Part shown: positions 1-8,536 of the stretch, piece by piece
Layout: the number at the start of each line of letters is the position of its first letter
How positions within the stretch are numbered: the first letter of the stretch is position 1
DNA from: Longimicrobiales bacterium
Lineage (GTDB): Bacteria > Gemmatimonadota > Gemmatimonadetes > Longimicrobiales > Gaopeijiaceae
DNA: 64,000 nucleotides
Assembly: GCA_028284495.1 (NCBI GenBank)
Contig: JANQRP010000003.1
Span: 1 to 64,000, forward strand
Direction: 5' to 3'
The notes under the pieces: generated by a model
Told to the model about the DNA's origin: nothing
What the model saw: only the letters and a program-made list of their open reading frames with translations
Database searches by the model: none
Made by a program: the position numbers and the translations under genes

Positions 1-1
1 C

Positions 2-1351
2 GTGAGGACGTCGGTCCTGACGGGCGAGGCCGACCCGGAGCCGGTCGGACCCGGTGACCCGGTCTGGGCGGGCACCGTGGTCGAGAGCGGGACGCTCACC
101 GTGACGGTGGAGGCGGCGGGGTCGGCCACGCTCGTGTCCGAGATGGCGGAGGAGCTCGAACGGGCGACGGATCGGGCCCCCCGGGCGGGAGCGGCGGACC
201 GGCTGGCGCCCTGGTTCACCGGAGCTACGCTCGTCGTCGCGGCCGCGACCGCGTGGGGGTGGACCGCGGCCGCGGGCTGGGGCGCCGCGCTCGCTCCGAC
301 CATCGCGGTGCTGGTCGTGGCGTGTCCCTGCGCGCTCGCCCTGGCGCGGCCACTCGGCGCCGCCGCCGGGCTCGGCGCCGCGGCGCGGCGCGGGCTCTTT
401 CTCCGGTCGGGCGAAGCGCTCCTGCACCTCGCGAACACCGACCTCGTGGTCCTCGACAAGACCGGCACGCTGACCCACGGCGCGCCCGACGTGCTCGAGG
501 CCCGCGACGACACGCTTCGCGTCGCCTCGGCGCTCGAGCGCTGGTCGATCCACCCCGTGGCCCGCGCCATCGTCGACGAGGCGATCCGCCGCGGAATTCC
601 GCTACCGGAGGCGCACGCCGTGGTCGAGACGCAGGGCCGCGGCGTGACCGGGCGGGTGGACGGGGCCACGTGGCGGCTCGAGGCGGGGGAGGCCGGCGAG
701 GTCGTTCTGTCGGGCCCGGGCGCGGCAGCGGGCAGCATTCGGCTCGGCGACCGGATGCGTCCAGACAGCATCGACGCGGTTCGGACCCTCGAGGCGCTGG
801 GCGTGGAGGTCGTCCTCCTGACGGGTGACCATCCCGGCGTCGCGCGGCGCATCGCTGCCGAGGTCGGGGTGAGCGTGGCGGGGGCAGCCGTCCGACCCGA
901 CGAGAAGGCTGCGTGGATCCGCGCGCGGATCGCCGAGGGCCGGTCCGTGCTGTTCGCGGGCGACGGCCTCAACGACGGCCCGGCGCTGGGGGTGTCGACG
1001 GTCGGAGTGGCGATGGGATCAGGCGCGGCGGGAGCGGTCCTGGCGGCCGACGGGGTCGTGGGCGTCCCGTCCCTCCGTCCGCTGGCCGCGGGCCTGCGCG
1101 CCGCGAGGGCCGCCCGGAGGACGATCGCGCGGAGCCGTGTCCGCTCTGTCGCCTACAACGTGGTGGCGGTGGCGCTCGCGGCGGCCGGATGGGTGAACCC
1201 GCTCGTGGCGGCCGTGCTGATGCCGGCGTCGAGCCTCCTCGTCGTGGCCGGCGCGATGTCGGTCGAGCGGGCGGTGCGATCGGGCGACGTGACCGAGTTT
1301 CCGCGGTCCCACGCACCTTCCGGTTCGCTCGAGCTGGGGCGTGCGGCATGA
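2..1351 (+). CDS. ccoI: Heavy-metal P1B-type ATPase, C-terminal part (CcoI/CopA2 type)
   Basis: This is the 3' part of a P1B copper-transporting ATPase; the 5' end lies outside the window. The visible 449 residues begin in the actuator domain (TGE at about 7-9), then two membrane segments with the metal-binding CPC motif at about 108-110, the phosphorylation loop DKTGT at about 152-156, the P1B HP motif (IHP near 184) and the hinge GDGLNDGPAL near 320. Family knowledge: such pumps export Cu(I), and the CcoI subgroup supplies copper to cbb3 cytochrome oxidase. The stop overlaps the ccoS start (ATGA), which supports CcoI over a general copper-detoxification pump. The N-terminal metal-binding domain cannot be inspected. 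Confidence 0.93.
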   Translation: MRTSVLTGEADPEPVGPGDPVWAGTVVESGTLTVTVEAAGSATLVSEMAEELERATDRAPRAGAADRLAPWFTGATLVVAAATAWGWTAAAGWGAALAPTIAVLVVACPCALALARPLGAAAGLGAAARRGLFLRSGEALLHLANTDLVVLDKTGTLTHGAPDVLEARDDTLRVASALERWSIHPVARAIVDEAIRRGIPLPEAHAVVETQGRGVTGRVDGATWRLEAGEAGEVVLSGPGAAAGSIRLGDRMRPDSIDAVRTLEALGVEVVLLTGDHPGVARRIAAEVGVSVAGAAVRPDEKAAWIRARIAEGRSVLFAGDGLNDGPALGVSTVGVAMGSGAAGAVLAADGVVGVPSLRPLAAGLRAARAARRTIARSRVRSVAYNVVAVALAAAGWVNPLVAAVLMPASSLLVVAGAMSVERAVRSGDVTEFPRSHAPSGSLELGRAA

Positions 1352-1485
1352 ACGCTCTGCTCTTTCTCGTGCCGGTGGCCTTGGGTCTCGGCGTCGTCTT
1401 CGTCATCCTGTTCCTGATCGCCGTCCATCGCGGTCAGTTCGACGATCTGGACGACCCTCCCGAACGAATCCTGCACGACGATTGA
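1348..1485 (+). CDS. ccoS: cbb3-type cytochrome oxidase assembly protein CcoS
   Basis: A 45-residue protein with one N-terminal membrane helix (about residues 4-26), then a short tail with the family signature GQFDDLDDP and RILHDD. Length, single helix and the acidic motif match CcoS, which is needed in proteobacteria for cofactor insertion into cbb3 oxidase. It starts four bases before the end of the upstream P-ATPase (ATGA overlap). Its own stop overlaps the TTG of the next gene, so all three genes look translationally coupled. It implies ccoNOP structural genes elsewhere, probably upstream. Confidence 0.95.
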   Translation: MNALLFLVPVALGLGVVFVILFLIAVHRGQFDDLDDPPERILHDD

Positions 1486-2420
1486 ACAACGCCGGCCCCC
1501 GCATCGTTTCCCTGATTGCCAGCGCGACCGAGATCGTCGACGGGCTCGGCTACTTCGACCAGCTCGTCGGGGTGTCCCACGAGTGCGACCACCCGACCGG
1601 CGTCGATGCGCTTCCCCGCTGCAGCTCCCCCAAGGTCGATCCGGCGAAATCGAGCGCCGCGATCGATCGGGACGTCCGCCGGATCGTGGCCGACGGTCTC
1701 AGCGTCTACGCGGTCGACGTCGACCTGCTTCGAGAGCTGCGCCCCGACGTGATCGTGACGCAGGACCACTGCGAAGTGTGCGCCGTGTCGCTCTCGGACG
1801 TCGAGGACGCCCTCTGCGCGCTCGATCTGCCCGACACGACGGTCTGTTCGCTGCACCCCAGGGACATGACCGACGTGCGCGAGGACATCCGAAAGGTCGC
1901 CGCGGCGCTGGAGAACTCCGCCGCGGGCGAGCGACTGATCGCCGACATGGACGAGCGGATCGAGGCGGTCGCCGCGACGACCGCGGGCCTGGACCGTCCT
2001 CGCGTCGCGCTCGTCGAGTGGCTGGCACCCCCGATGGTGGCCGGCGGCTGGATGCCGGACATGGCGCGCGCCGCCGGCGCGGACCCGATCATCGTCACGG
2101 ACGCCGAGCACTTCGAGACCGTCGACTGGGACCGCCTCGCCCGGGAGGATCCGGACGTCGTGGCGGTGCTGCCGTGCGGATTCGGGCTCGAGCGAACGCG
2201 GAGGGAGGTCGTGGAGCCCGACGTGCGGGCTGGGCTCGAGGGCATTCGCGCAGTGCGGGAGGGACGGCTGCTGCTTCTGGACGGGAACGCCTACTTCAAC
2301 CGCCCGGGTCCCCGGCTCGCCGATTCGGCCGAGCTGCTGGCGGGTGCCCTCCGTCCCGAACTCTTCCCCGAGTTCGCGGCGCGGTACGCGCAGGCCTTCG
2401 ACTGGGCCCGGCCCGACTGA
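1482..2420 (+). CDS. BtuF-like cobalamin/iron-complex binding protein (TroA fold)
   Basis: A 312-residue periplasmic-binding-protein-like sequence of the BtuF/FepB (helical backbone) class. It opens with RIVSLIASATEI, then LVGVSHECDHP, and contains RPDVIVTQDHCEVC, all typical of the cobalamin-binding-protein subfamily. The TTG at 1482 is chosen because it overlaps the ccoS stop and gives a start just before the conserved first strand; longer in-frame starts would run back through ccoS. No signal peptide is evident, as in many members of this subgroup, so location is unclear. No permease or ATPase partner is adjacent. Ligand specificity is not established. Confidence 0.85.
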   Translation: MNNAGPRIVSLIASATEIVDGLGYFDQLVGVSHECDHPTGVDALPRCSSPKVDPAKSSAAIDRDVRRIVADGLSVYAVDVDLLRELRPDVIVTQDHCEVCAVSLSDVEDALCALDLPDTTVCSLHPRDMTDVREDIRKVAAALENSAAGERLIADMDERIEAVAATTAGLDRPRVALVEWLAPPMVAGGWMPDMARAAGADPIIVTDAEHFETVDWDRLAREDPDVVAVLPCGFGLERTRREVVEPDVRAGLEGIRAVREGRLLLLDGNAYFNRPGPRLADSAELLAGALRPELFPEFAARYAQAFDWARPD

Positions 2421-2470
2421 CGCGGGTCCCGACGCTCCGTGCGCGAGGTCGGACGGTCACCCGGTGCACG

Positions 2471-2504
2471 AAAAACGGGGCGGAGCGCGAAGGCTCCACC
2501 CCGT
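2471..2504. terminator. Intrinsic terminator, probably bidirectional
   Basis: A 12-bp stem (2475-2486 with 2493-2504, one G-U pair) and a 6-nt loop lie 55 bases after the BtuF-like gene. Read on the minus strand, the hairpin is followed by five T residues (complement of 2471-2475). It is therefore best as a terminator for leftward transcription and may also end the rightward ccoI operon. Confidence 0.6.
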
Positions 2505-2620
2505 CGTTGTCCTGCTACCGCCACTTCTCCGGATCGACGCGGCGTCGCGCCGATCCATCTATGTCCCGGCCCACGTCCCGGGCCATGTCCCGAGCCGGAG
2601 CCGGGTCCTCCTGCGATCCG

Positions 2621-2806
2621 TCAGTCGATCGAAGCGTGGGGCGCGGGTGCCGGAACATCCACCACCGTCACCACGTCCACCCATCCGTCCGCACCTGCCC
2701 CGGTCACCCGATCGCCCGCACGGACCCACAGAAGGAGTGCCGTCAACACGAGCATCACTATCCCCACCACATCCCGAGCCCTGCTCGGCTTCGCGTACCG
2801 TATCAT
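2621..2806 (-). CDS. Possible small single-pass membrane protein
   Basis: This is a weak call in the otherwise empty 2421-2925 interval. The 61-residue frame starts at an ATG preceded by AGGACGAGGACG on the minus strand. It has a basic N-terminus (MIRYAKPSRARD), one hydrophobic segment of about 18 residues, then a valine-rich tail. Third codon positions are mostly G/C, as in neighbouring genes, and a minus-strand terminator with a T-tract lies downstream at 2471-2504. I recognise no family. It may be chance, because long open frames are common in this GC-rich DNA. Confidence 0.35.
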   Translation of the reverse strand: MIRYAKPSRARDVVGIVMLVLTALLLWVRAGDRVTGAGADGWVDVVTVVDVPAPAPHASID

Positions 2807-2925
2807 CGTCCTCGTCCTCACGTCTCTGCCGGACCCTCCGGCGTTCACCCACCACTACGGGAGAGACACAAGGAAGATTCAATCGGGTTGCACGCGGGCC
2901 GAAACAGGCGCGTAACGGGCGCGGG

Positions 2926-3897
2926 TCAGACGTCGCGCCGCTCCACCACGGCGCGGGCGAGCAGCTCGATCGACACGGGCGCGCTTCCCTCCGCCTTGTT
3001 GCCGACCACCACGAGTGGATTCGCCCCGATCTCGAGGATCCGCTGCACGGTGTCGGCCACGTCGCTCCGCCGCTCCGCGTCGGGCGCAGCGAGTGCCGCG
3101 AATGGAGCCCACCTCTCTCGCGCCTCGGCGTAGCGGTGCCCGGGCTGAAGCATCCATCGAACCACGGCCGGATTTCCACGAACCGGCGGCACGGCGTCGA
3201 GCTGCTCCACCACCGACGGCATCGTCGGGTGCACGACGCAGGCATGCCCGGCTCCCGCGTGATGCACGGCCGCCATGTAGTCACGTGTCAGGAAGGCCGC
3301 GGTTCGGATCTCGACCGAGTAGTGCGGCCCGTCGGGGAGGGCATCCAGGAATCGGTACAGCCGCTCGGCGAAGGCTCGCGGGCCACCGAGGGCCCGATCG
3401 GCGAGCGGGGGAAACTGGAAGAGAACGGAGCCCAGCGTCTCGCGGAGACCGTTCGCGGCGGGCCCGATCACCCGGTCCGCCGCCCAGGCGGGGTTCAGGA
3501 AGATGTCGGAGTCCGAGCCGGGACCGTCCGCGAAGAGGAGCCTCCGGTCGGCCTTCACGACGAAACGGAACTCGTCCGGCACCTGCTCGCGATAGAGCCG
3601 GAAGCTCCGTTCGTCGAGCGTGTCGTAGTACGTGCGGCCCAGCCCGACGCATCGGAGCAGGGGATGTCGTGCGTAGGCCGCGAGCCCGTGCGTGCCCAGG
3701 ACTCGCGGCGATGGAGCGCGGTCCCAGACCAGGCCCGCCCACCCGGGGAAGGTCCAGGACGAGGTCCCCATTCGCAGCTCCGAGGGGAGTGTCGTCGCGA
3801 GGGTGCGGAGTGTCTCCGCGCCCGGACTGACGTCCACGGGCGCGGCGGGGCCTTCTGCAAACAGGTCCGGCTGGTTCGGCGTCATGGGACGAGCCAC
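2926..3897 (-). CDS. DUF72 (YecE-like) family protein
   Basis: A 323-residue soluble protein. After a short proline-rich N-terminus (DLFAEG) it has the DUF72 hallmark GTSSWTFPGW near residues 43-52, followed by YARHPLL, a tyrosine-rich stretch, FVVKADR and an EIRTAAFLT-type strand, consistent with a TIM-barrel. The biochemical role of DUF72 is unsettled. It is divergent from the membrane protein at 4015, so the 117-base gap (3898-4014) should hold both promoters. That gap carries a 9-bp direct repeat GTAGACCGG at 3942-3950 and 3956-3964. Confidence 0.88.
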   Translation of the reverse strand: MARPMTPNQPDLFAEGPAAPVDVSPGAETLRTLATTLPSELRMGTSSWTFPGWAGLVWDRAPSPRVLGTHGLAAYARHPLLRCVGLGRTYYDTLDERSFRLYREQVPDEFRFVVKADRRLLFADGPGSDSDIFLNPAWAADRVIGPAANGLRETLGSVLFQFPPLADRALGGPRAFAERLYRFLDALPDGPHYSVEIRTAAFLTRDYMAAVHHAGAGHACVVHPTMPSVVEQLDAVPPVRGNPAVVRWMLQPGHRYAEARERWAPFAALAAPDAERRSDVADTVQRILEIGANPLVVVGNKAEGSAPVSIELLARAVVERRDV

Positions 3898-4014
3898 GCC
3901 CGTGGCGTCCGGCCGCTCCGAAGAAGCTGGCCGTGACTCGCGTAGACCGGGTAGTGTAGACCGGCCGATGGCCCGGATCGATCATCGGCACACCCACGTA
4001 CCGGAGGACGCATC

Positions 4015-4854
4015 GTGGCTGGCTCTTTGTCGAATTCGTGGACGCTCGTGAAGGCCAGCGCCAGGGTCCTGTCGATGGATCGGGAACTCCTGGTGTTTCC
4101 GCTTCTGTCCGGCATCGCCTCGGTGCTGTTGATGGTGAGCTACTTCGGACCGATCGGGCTGCTGGGCGGATGGGAGCTGCTGGATCAGGACGCCGGAGGC
4201 TACCTGAGCTCGGTCATCTTCTTCGGATTCTATCTCATCCAGTACTTCGTCGTCTTCTTCTTCAACACCGCGCTCGTGGGCGCCGCGCTGATCCGGATGG
4301 AAGGCGGCGACCCGACGATCTCGGACGGGATGTGGATCGCATGGGACCGCCTCCCGGCGATTCTCGGCTACGCCGCCATCTCCGCGACCGTGGGCATGAT
4401 CCTCCGCACGCTGGCCGAGCGCATGGGCTTCATCGGGCGCATGGTCGTCTCCGCGCTCGGAATCGGCTGGGGCCTCGCGACGTTCCTCGCCGTGCCCGTC
4501 CTGGTGTCGCGCGACATCGGGCCGGTGGACGTCGTGAAGGAGAGCGCGTCTCTGTTCCGGAGGACGTGGGGCGAGCAGGTCGTCGGGAACTTCGGAATCG
4601 GGTGGGTCGGATTCATGATCGCGATCTCCTGGACGATCCTCGTCGGGGGCACGCTGTTCGTGCTCTCCTCGCTCGGCATCGGCATCGCCGTGTTCCCGGT
4701 GCTCGCGATCGCACTCCTCGGCTACGTGGCCCTCGGACTCTTCCTGTCCGCGCTGAAGGGGATCTACACGGCGGCGCTGTACCGCTACGCCTCCACCGGT
4801 GAAGCCGGTATGATGGACTCCTGGATCGTCGAGCAGGCGTTCCGCCGAACCTGA
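4015..4854 (+). CDS. Polytopic membrane protein, DUF6159-like
   Basis: A 279-residue integral membrane protein with about five or six hydrophobic segments and little soluble sequence. It begins near SWTLVKASARVL and ends with a KGIYTAALYRYA motif typical of the DUF6159 family; function is unknown. The GTG start has GGAGG at 4002-4006 with normal spacing. yajQ follows after 34 bases, so the two may be cotranscribed, although I see no functional link. Confidence 0.75.
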   Translation: MAGSLSNSWTLVKASARVLSMDRELLVFPLLSGIASVLLMVSYFGPIGLLGGWELLDQDAGGYLSSVIFFGFYLIQYFVVFFFNTALVGAALIRMEGGDPTISDGMWIAWDRLPAILGYAAISATVGMILRTLAERMGFIGRMVVSALGIGWGLATFLAVPVLVSRDIGPVDVVKESASLFRRTWGEQVVGNFGIGWVGFMIAISWTILVGGTLFVLSSLGIGIAVFPVLAIALLGYVALGLFLSALKGIYTAALYRYASTGEAGMMDSWIVEQAFRRT

Positions 4855-4888
4855 CGTACACAGGACCCGACCGACCCACGGATCGAGC

Positions 4889-5389
4889 ATGGCCAAGACG
4901 AATTCCTTCGACGTCTCCACGAAGATCGACCTCCAGGAGGTCGACAACGCGATCAACCAGGTGAAGAAGGAGATCGCGACGCGCTACGATTTCCGCGGCA
5001 CGGACACCTCGGTCGACTTCGACCGCGCGGCCGGATCGATCCTGATCGAGGCGGACGACGACTACAAGCTCACGGCCGTGCTGCAGATGGTCCGCGAGAA
5101 GTTCGTCCGGCGCGGCGTGCCGGTGAAGAACATCGACGAAGGTGCGCCGGAGGACGCCTCGCTGGGGCGGAAGCGTCAGCGGGTCGGCCTGAAGCAGTCG
5201 ATCGACACCGATACCGCGAAGAAGATCGTGAAGGCCATCAAGGACCAGAAATTCAAGAAGGTCCAGGCGTCGATCCAGGGGGACGAGGTCCGGGTTTCCG
5301 CCCCGAAGCGGGACGAGCTCCAGGAGGTGATCGCGTTCCTCAAGACCGAGGACTTCGGGCTCGAGCTGAGCTTCGGCAACTACCGCTAG
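4889..5389 (+). CDS. yajQ: YajQ family nucleotide-binding protein (UPF0234)
   Basis: A 166-residue protein matching YajQ over its whole length: N-terminal SFDVSTKID, then RYDFRGT, the central KQSIDTDTAKKIVK region and C-terminal VRVSAPKRDELQ. The family has two duplicated alpha/beta domains and binds nucleotides; some homologues bind c-di-GMP and act with a LysR-type regulator in other bacteria. An HD-GYP protein is encoded about 7 kb away, but nothing here ties the two together. The ArsC-like gene starts 13 bases downstream. Confidence 0.95.
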   Translation: MAKTNSFDVSTKIDLQEVDNAINQVKKEIATRYDFRGTDTSVDFDRAAGSILIEADDDYKLTAVLQMVREKFVRRGVPVKNIDEGAPEDASLGRKRQRVGLKQSIDTDTAKKIVKAIKDQKFKKVQASIQGDEVRVSAPKRDELQEVIAFLKTEDFGLELSFGNYR

Positions 5390-5402
5390 CGGCGGCGTCG
5401 GC

Positions 5403-5750
5403 GTGAAGGTCCAGATCTTCGGCACCAGGTCGTGCCAGGACACGCGGAAGGCCGAGCGCTTCTTCAAGGAGCGCCGAGTCCCGATTCACTTCGTCGACCT
5501 CAAGCGGAAGGCGGCGTCCAGGGGCGAGTTGCGGCGGTTCGTGCAGAAGTTCGGCACGGATGCGCTGATCGACCGCGACTCCCGCCGATTCCTGAACCTG
5601 GGTCTGCACGCCGCTCATCACTCGGAGGACCGCTGGCTCGAGATCATGTCGGAGGAGCCGGGGATTCTCGTGACGCCGCTCGTTCGAAGCGCCAACGGGC
5701 TCTCGGTGGGGCACGACGAGGACGCGTGGAAGGGATGGGTGGACGGGTGA
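5403..5750 (+). CDS. ArsC/Spx-family thioredoxin-fold protein
   Basis: A 115-residue ArsC-like protein. It starts with the family strand VQIFGTRSCQDTRKA (Cys near residue 10 followed by a TRKA helix), has the VDLKRKAASRGELRRF segment, and ends with a cis-proline-type LVTPLVR strand. Typical ArsC enzymes carry CxxSR or CxxTR-like active sites with a trio of arginines that I cannot confirm here. It could be a glutaredoxin-dependent arsenate reductase or a related redox or Spx-like protein. It lies 13 bases after yajQ with a GTG start. No ars genes are nearby, so arsenic resistance is not implied. Confidence 0.8.
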   Translation: MKVQIFGTRSCQDTRKAERFFKERRVPIHFVDLKRKAASRGELRRFVQKFGTDALIDRDSRRFLNLGLHAAHHSEDRWLEIMSEEPGILVTPLVRSANGLSVGHDEDAWKGWVDG

Positions 5751-5961
5751 CCCGACGCGCCGAGGAGCGGGTGGCCAGAATGGTCCGGAACGTGCAAAGT
5801 GGCGTACCACGCCGGTGGGCCGGCGGGAGGGACTGAAGCGCCAGTTTCAGCCGTGCACTGCGTGTCCGCGACCTCGACGAGCGTCGACACGCCGACGTAC
5901 GACGGTGCCAGGGCTCCTCAGGTGCAGGGTCGACGCAACAGTTCTCGTGCGGAGTACTCGG

Positions 5962-7290
5962 ATGGCCACGAAGGTCCGGTTCAGCCCGAAGATCGGCCTC
6001 TGGGCGATGATCGCCCTGGTCGTCGCGGCCGTTCTCGGTCTCGTCGGGAAGGCGAACGACCTGCGATGGGTGTTCGGTCTGTCGGCCGGCGTCGAGCCGC
6101 TGGGCGTGATCTGGATCAACGCGCTCCAGATGACGGTGATCCCGCTCATCGTCACCCAGCTTCTGGCGGCGCTCGTCCGGCCGGGCGCGAGTGGATCCGT
6201 CGGCCGCCTGGGCGGGAGCGCGATCGTGCTCTTCCTGGCCATGCTGCTGACCGGGAACGTGCTGACCATCCTGGTCGCGCCCGCCATCCTCTCGAACTAC
6301 CAGGTCTCGCCGGACGTGGTCGCGGGCCTTCGGGTCGAGTCGATTCCGGAGTCTGCCCTCGCGGCGGCCCAGCAGGCCCCCGGGGGCGTCGCCGAGTGGC
6401 TCATCGGGCTGGTCCCGACCAATCCGGTAGCCGCTTTCGCCAGCGGAAACATCATCCAGATCCTGGTCTTCACGATCCTCGTCGGGATCGCGATCGGGCG
6501 GCTGGACGACGAATCCCGCCAGCCGCTCGCGCGCGCGATCCACTCGCTCGCCGAGTCCATGATGATCCTGATCGGCTGGGTCCTCTGGGGAACTCCGGTC
6601 GGCGTGTTCGCCCTCATTCTGGCCGTGACCCTGACGTCGGGCATCGGCGCGATGAGCCTGCTCGTCTGGTACGTGGTCGTGCTGTGCGGGCTGCTCATCG
6701 CCGCGACCCTGCTGCTCTACCCGATCACCGCACTGCTCGGACGAACCACCATTCGCAGGTTCGCGCTGGCGGCGATGCCCGCGCAGCTGGTCGCGCTGGG
6801 CACGCGCTCGTCGCTCGCGTCGCTGCCCGCGCTGATCCAGGGCGGCAGCGAGAAGATGAAGCTTCCGCCGAGCGCGACCGGATTCTTGCTGCCCCTGTGC
6901 GTCTCGACGTTCAAGCTGAACCAGTCCATCTCGCCGATCTTCAAGTTCATCCTCCTGGCGCACTTCTTCTCCGTGCCGCTGGGCATCGGCGACTATGTGA
7001 CGTTCGTGTCGGTCTCGATGCTGCTCAGCTTCGGCGTGGTGGGCGTGCCTCGCGGCGGGGGCGGGTTCAAGACCCTCCCGCTCTACCTCGCGGTAGGGAT
7101 TCCGATCGAGGGCGTCGTGCTGATGGAGGCGGTGAAGACCATTCCCGACTTCTTCATGACCGCGCTGAACGTGACCGCCGACATGAGCGTCGCGACCATC
7201 CTCACCCGCGATACCCGCACCGACATGGGCGGGGCCGGTGTCTCGATGCCCGCTCCGACCTCGGCCCTGGCCGTGGAGACCGACGGATGA
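5962..7290 (+). CDS. DAACS-family dicarboxylate/amino-acid:cation symporter, atypical
   Basis: A 442-residue polytopic transporter of the glutamate-transporter fold. ATG 5962 is preceded by GGAG at 5951 with good spacing. Family features include WINALQMTVIPLI in TM3, a serine-rich hairpin TRSSLASLPAL and a second hairpin region GVPRGGGGFKTLPL. The TM7 signature NMDGT, used for Na+ and substrate in characterised members, is replaced by KLNQSISPIF, and the late helix has NVTADMSVAT. Fold and membrane location are secure, but coupling ion and substrate are not. The stop overlaps the ATP-grasp-like gene by 4 bases. Confidence 0.88.
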   Translation: MATKVRFSPKIGLWAMIALVVAAVLGLVGKANDLRWVFGLSAGVEPLGVIWINALQMTVIPLIVTQLLAALVRPGASGSVGRLGGSAIVLFLAMLLTGNVLTILVAPAILSNYQVSPDVVAGLRVESIPESALAAAQQAPGGVAEWLIGLVPTNPVAAFASGNIIQILVFTILVGIAIGRLDDESRQPLARAIHSLAESMMILIGWVLWGTPVGVFALILAVTLTSGIGAMSLLVWYVVVLCGLLIAATLLLYPITALLGRTTIRRFALAAMPAQLVALGTRSSLASLPALIQGGSEKMKLPPSATGFLLPLCVSTFKLNQSISPIFKFILLAHFFSVPLGIGDYVTFVSVSMLLSFGVVGVPRGGGGFKTLPLYLAVGIPIEGVVLMEAVKTIPDFFMTALNVTADMSVATILTRDTRTDMGGAGVSMPAPTSALAVETDG

Positions 7291-8408
7291 TCCACTTCAT
7301 CGTACCCGAGGCCGAGGCCGACCTCCCTCTCGACTACTTCGACAGGGGCGGGATCCAGGGTCGGGCGTCGGTCATCACATTCGAGGAGGTGCTGGAGCGC
7401 GAGTCGCTACCGCTCGGCGTGTACGTGTTCGGCGGGGTCAATCTGCTGCGCCCCGCGACGGCTCATCTCCTCACCTCGGTGCACGAGCAGCTCGCGCGGG
7501 CGACCGGCGTGGTTCCGCTCAACCACCCCGTCCGATCTCTCCGGCGGTACGAGCTCATTCGCGCGCTCCGGGACCGTGATCTCATCCCCTACACGGCCTA
7601 CGGAGCCTGGGAGGACTACTCCTCCGTGCGGCTGCCCGCGTTCGTGCGCCCTCGAGACATCGACACGGTGATCCCCGAGCTACGGCACTCCATCCGGGAG
7701 ATCGAGCGCGACATCGGCAACGCCATCTCGTGGGGGCGACCCGCGGAAGAGCTGGTCGTCATCGAGTTCGCGGACACCTCCGTGGACGGACTGTTCACGA
7801 AGTACGCGGCGCACCGGGTGGGCGATCGGATCCTCGCCAGGTCGATCGATCGCGGGACGCACTGGGTCCAGCGACGCCAGCACAGCGACATAACCATGGC
7901 GCTCATCGACGAAGCGGCCGAGTACGAGGAGTCGAACCCCTGGGAGGATCAGATTCGCGAAATCTTCGAGATCGCGAGGATCGAGTTCGGCCGCATGGAC
8001 TTCTCGGTGGTCGATGGCCGTGTGATCTGCTGGGAGATCAACACGCTGCCGTCGATGCATCGTCCGCACGGCGTGGCCGAGCTGCCCGAGGATCTGCGCG
8101 CGGCCCGGCTCCCGGGCCGTGAGCGGTTCGCCGAGCGGCTTCGAGATGCGTTCGAAGTGCTGCTGGATCAGGCCGACGCCATCCCGGGTGTGGACGCCCC
8201 GGACGGGGGCAGCGTCGCGATCCGGCACGACCCCGGAGACCTGGCCGCCGCCCGGCACGAGGTCGCGACGCGCGGGCTGGGGATGGATGCAACCGGGCCG
8301 CTGCCGTTTCCGCGGATGCGGCGCATGCTGGGTCCACTCAAGCCGATCCTCCGGCCCATCGCCACCCGAACGATCTACCCTCTCCTCGCTCGCCTCTCGC
8401 GCGGCTGA
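7287..8408 (+). CDS. ATP-grasp-like protein coupled to transporter
   Basis: A 373-residue protein whose central part resembles an ATP-grasp ligase: LVVIEFADT and GLFTKYAAHRVGDRIL around 155-185, and the metal/ATP-binding strand MDFSVVDGRVICWEINTLPS near 235-254 (Asp...Glu-x-Asn pattern). The N-terminal third would be the pre-ATP-grasp domain. The C-terminal ~100 residues are Arg/Pro-rich and unassigned. The start ATG sits inside the transporter's last codons (ATGA), implying coupled expression. Ligase substrate is unknown; peptide or amino-acid ligation would fit a transporter partner, but that is inference. Confidence 0.65.
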   Translation: MIHFIVPEAEADLPLDYFDRGGIQGRASVITFEEVLERESLPLGVYVFGGVNLLRPATAHLLTSVHEQLARATGVVPLNHPVRSLRRYELIRALRDRDLIPYTAYGAWEDYSSVRLPAFVRPRDIDTVIPELRHSIREIERDIGNAISWGRPAEELVVIEFADTSVDGLFTKYAAHRVGDRILARSIDRGTHWVQRRQHSDITMALIDEAAEYEESNPWEDQIREIFEIARIEFGRMDFSVVDGRVICWEINTLPSMHRPHGVAELPEDLRAARLPGRERFAERLRDAFEVLLDQADAIPGVDAPDGGSVAIRHDPGDLAAARHEVATRGLGMDATGPLPFPRMRRMLGPLKPILRPIATRTIYPLLARLSRG

Positions 8409-8536
8409 ACTCTCGCACGCTCACCCCTCCCGCCACCGCTGCAACTTTTTCGTCCCCCGACTCGTCGGATGGATGAAGGGTGACGCCGGAGGGCGGCACC
8501 GCGGCCGTCGGGGAAGCCATCACGGAAGGGGGAGGC

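Noticed and set aside
3942..3964. 9-bp direct repeat GTAGACCGG in the DUF72/membrane protein gap
   Set aside because: Too short and near-background for a firm operator; noted only in the gene entry.
5799..7290. Long open frame overlapping the DAACS transporter in another frame
   Set aside because: Arg/Pro-rich translation without domain features; it is the shadow frame upstream of the ATP-grasp-like gene, typical of very GC-rich DNA.
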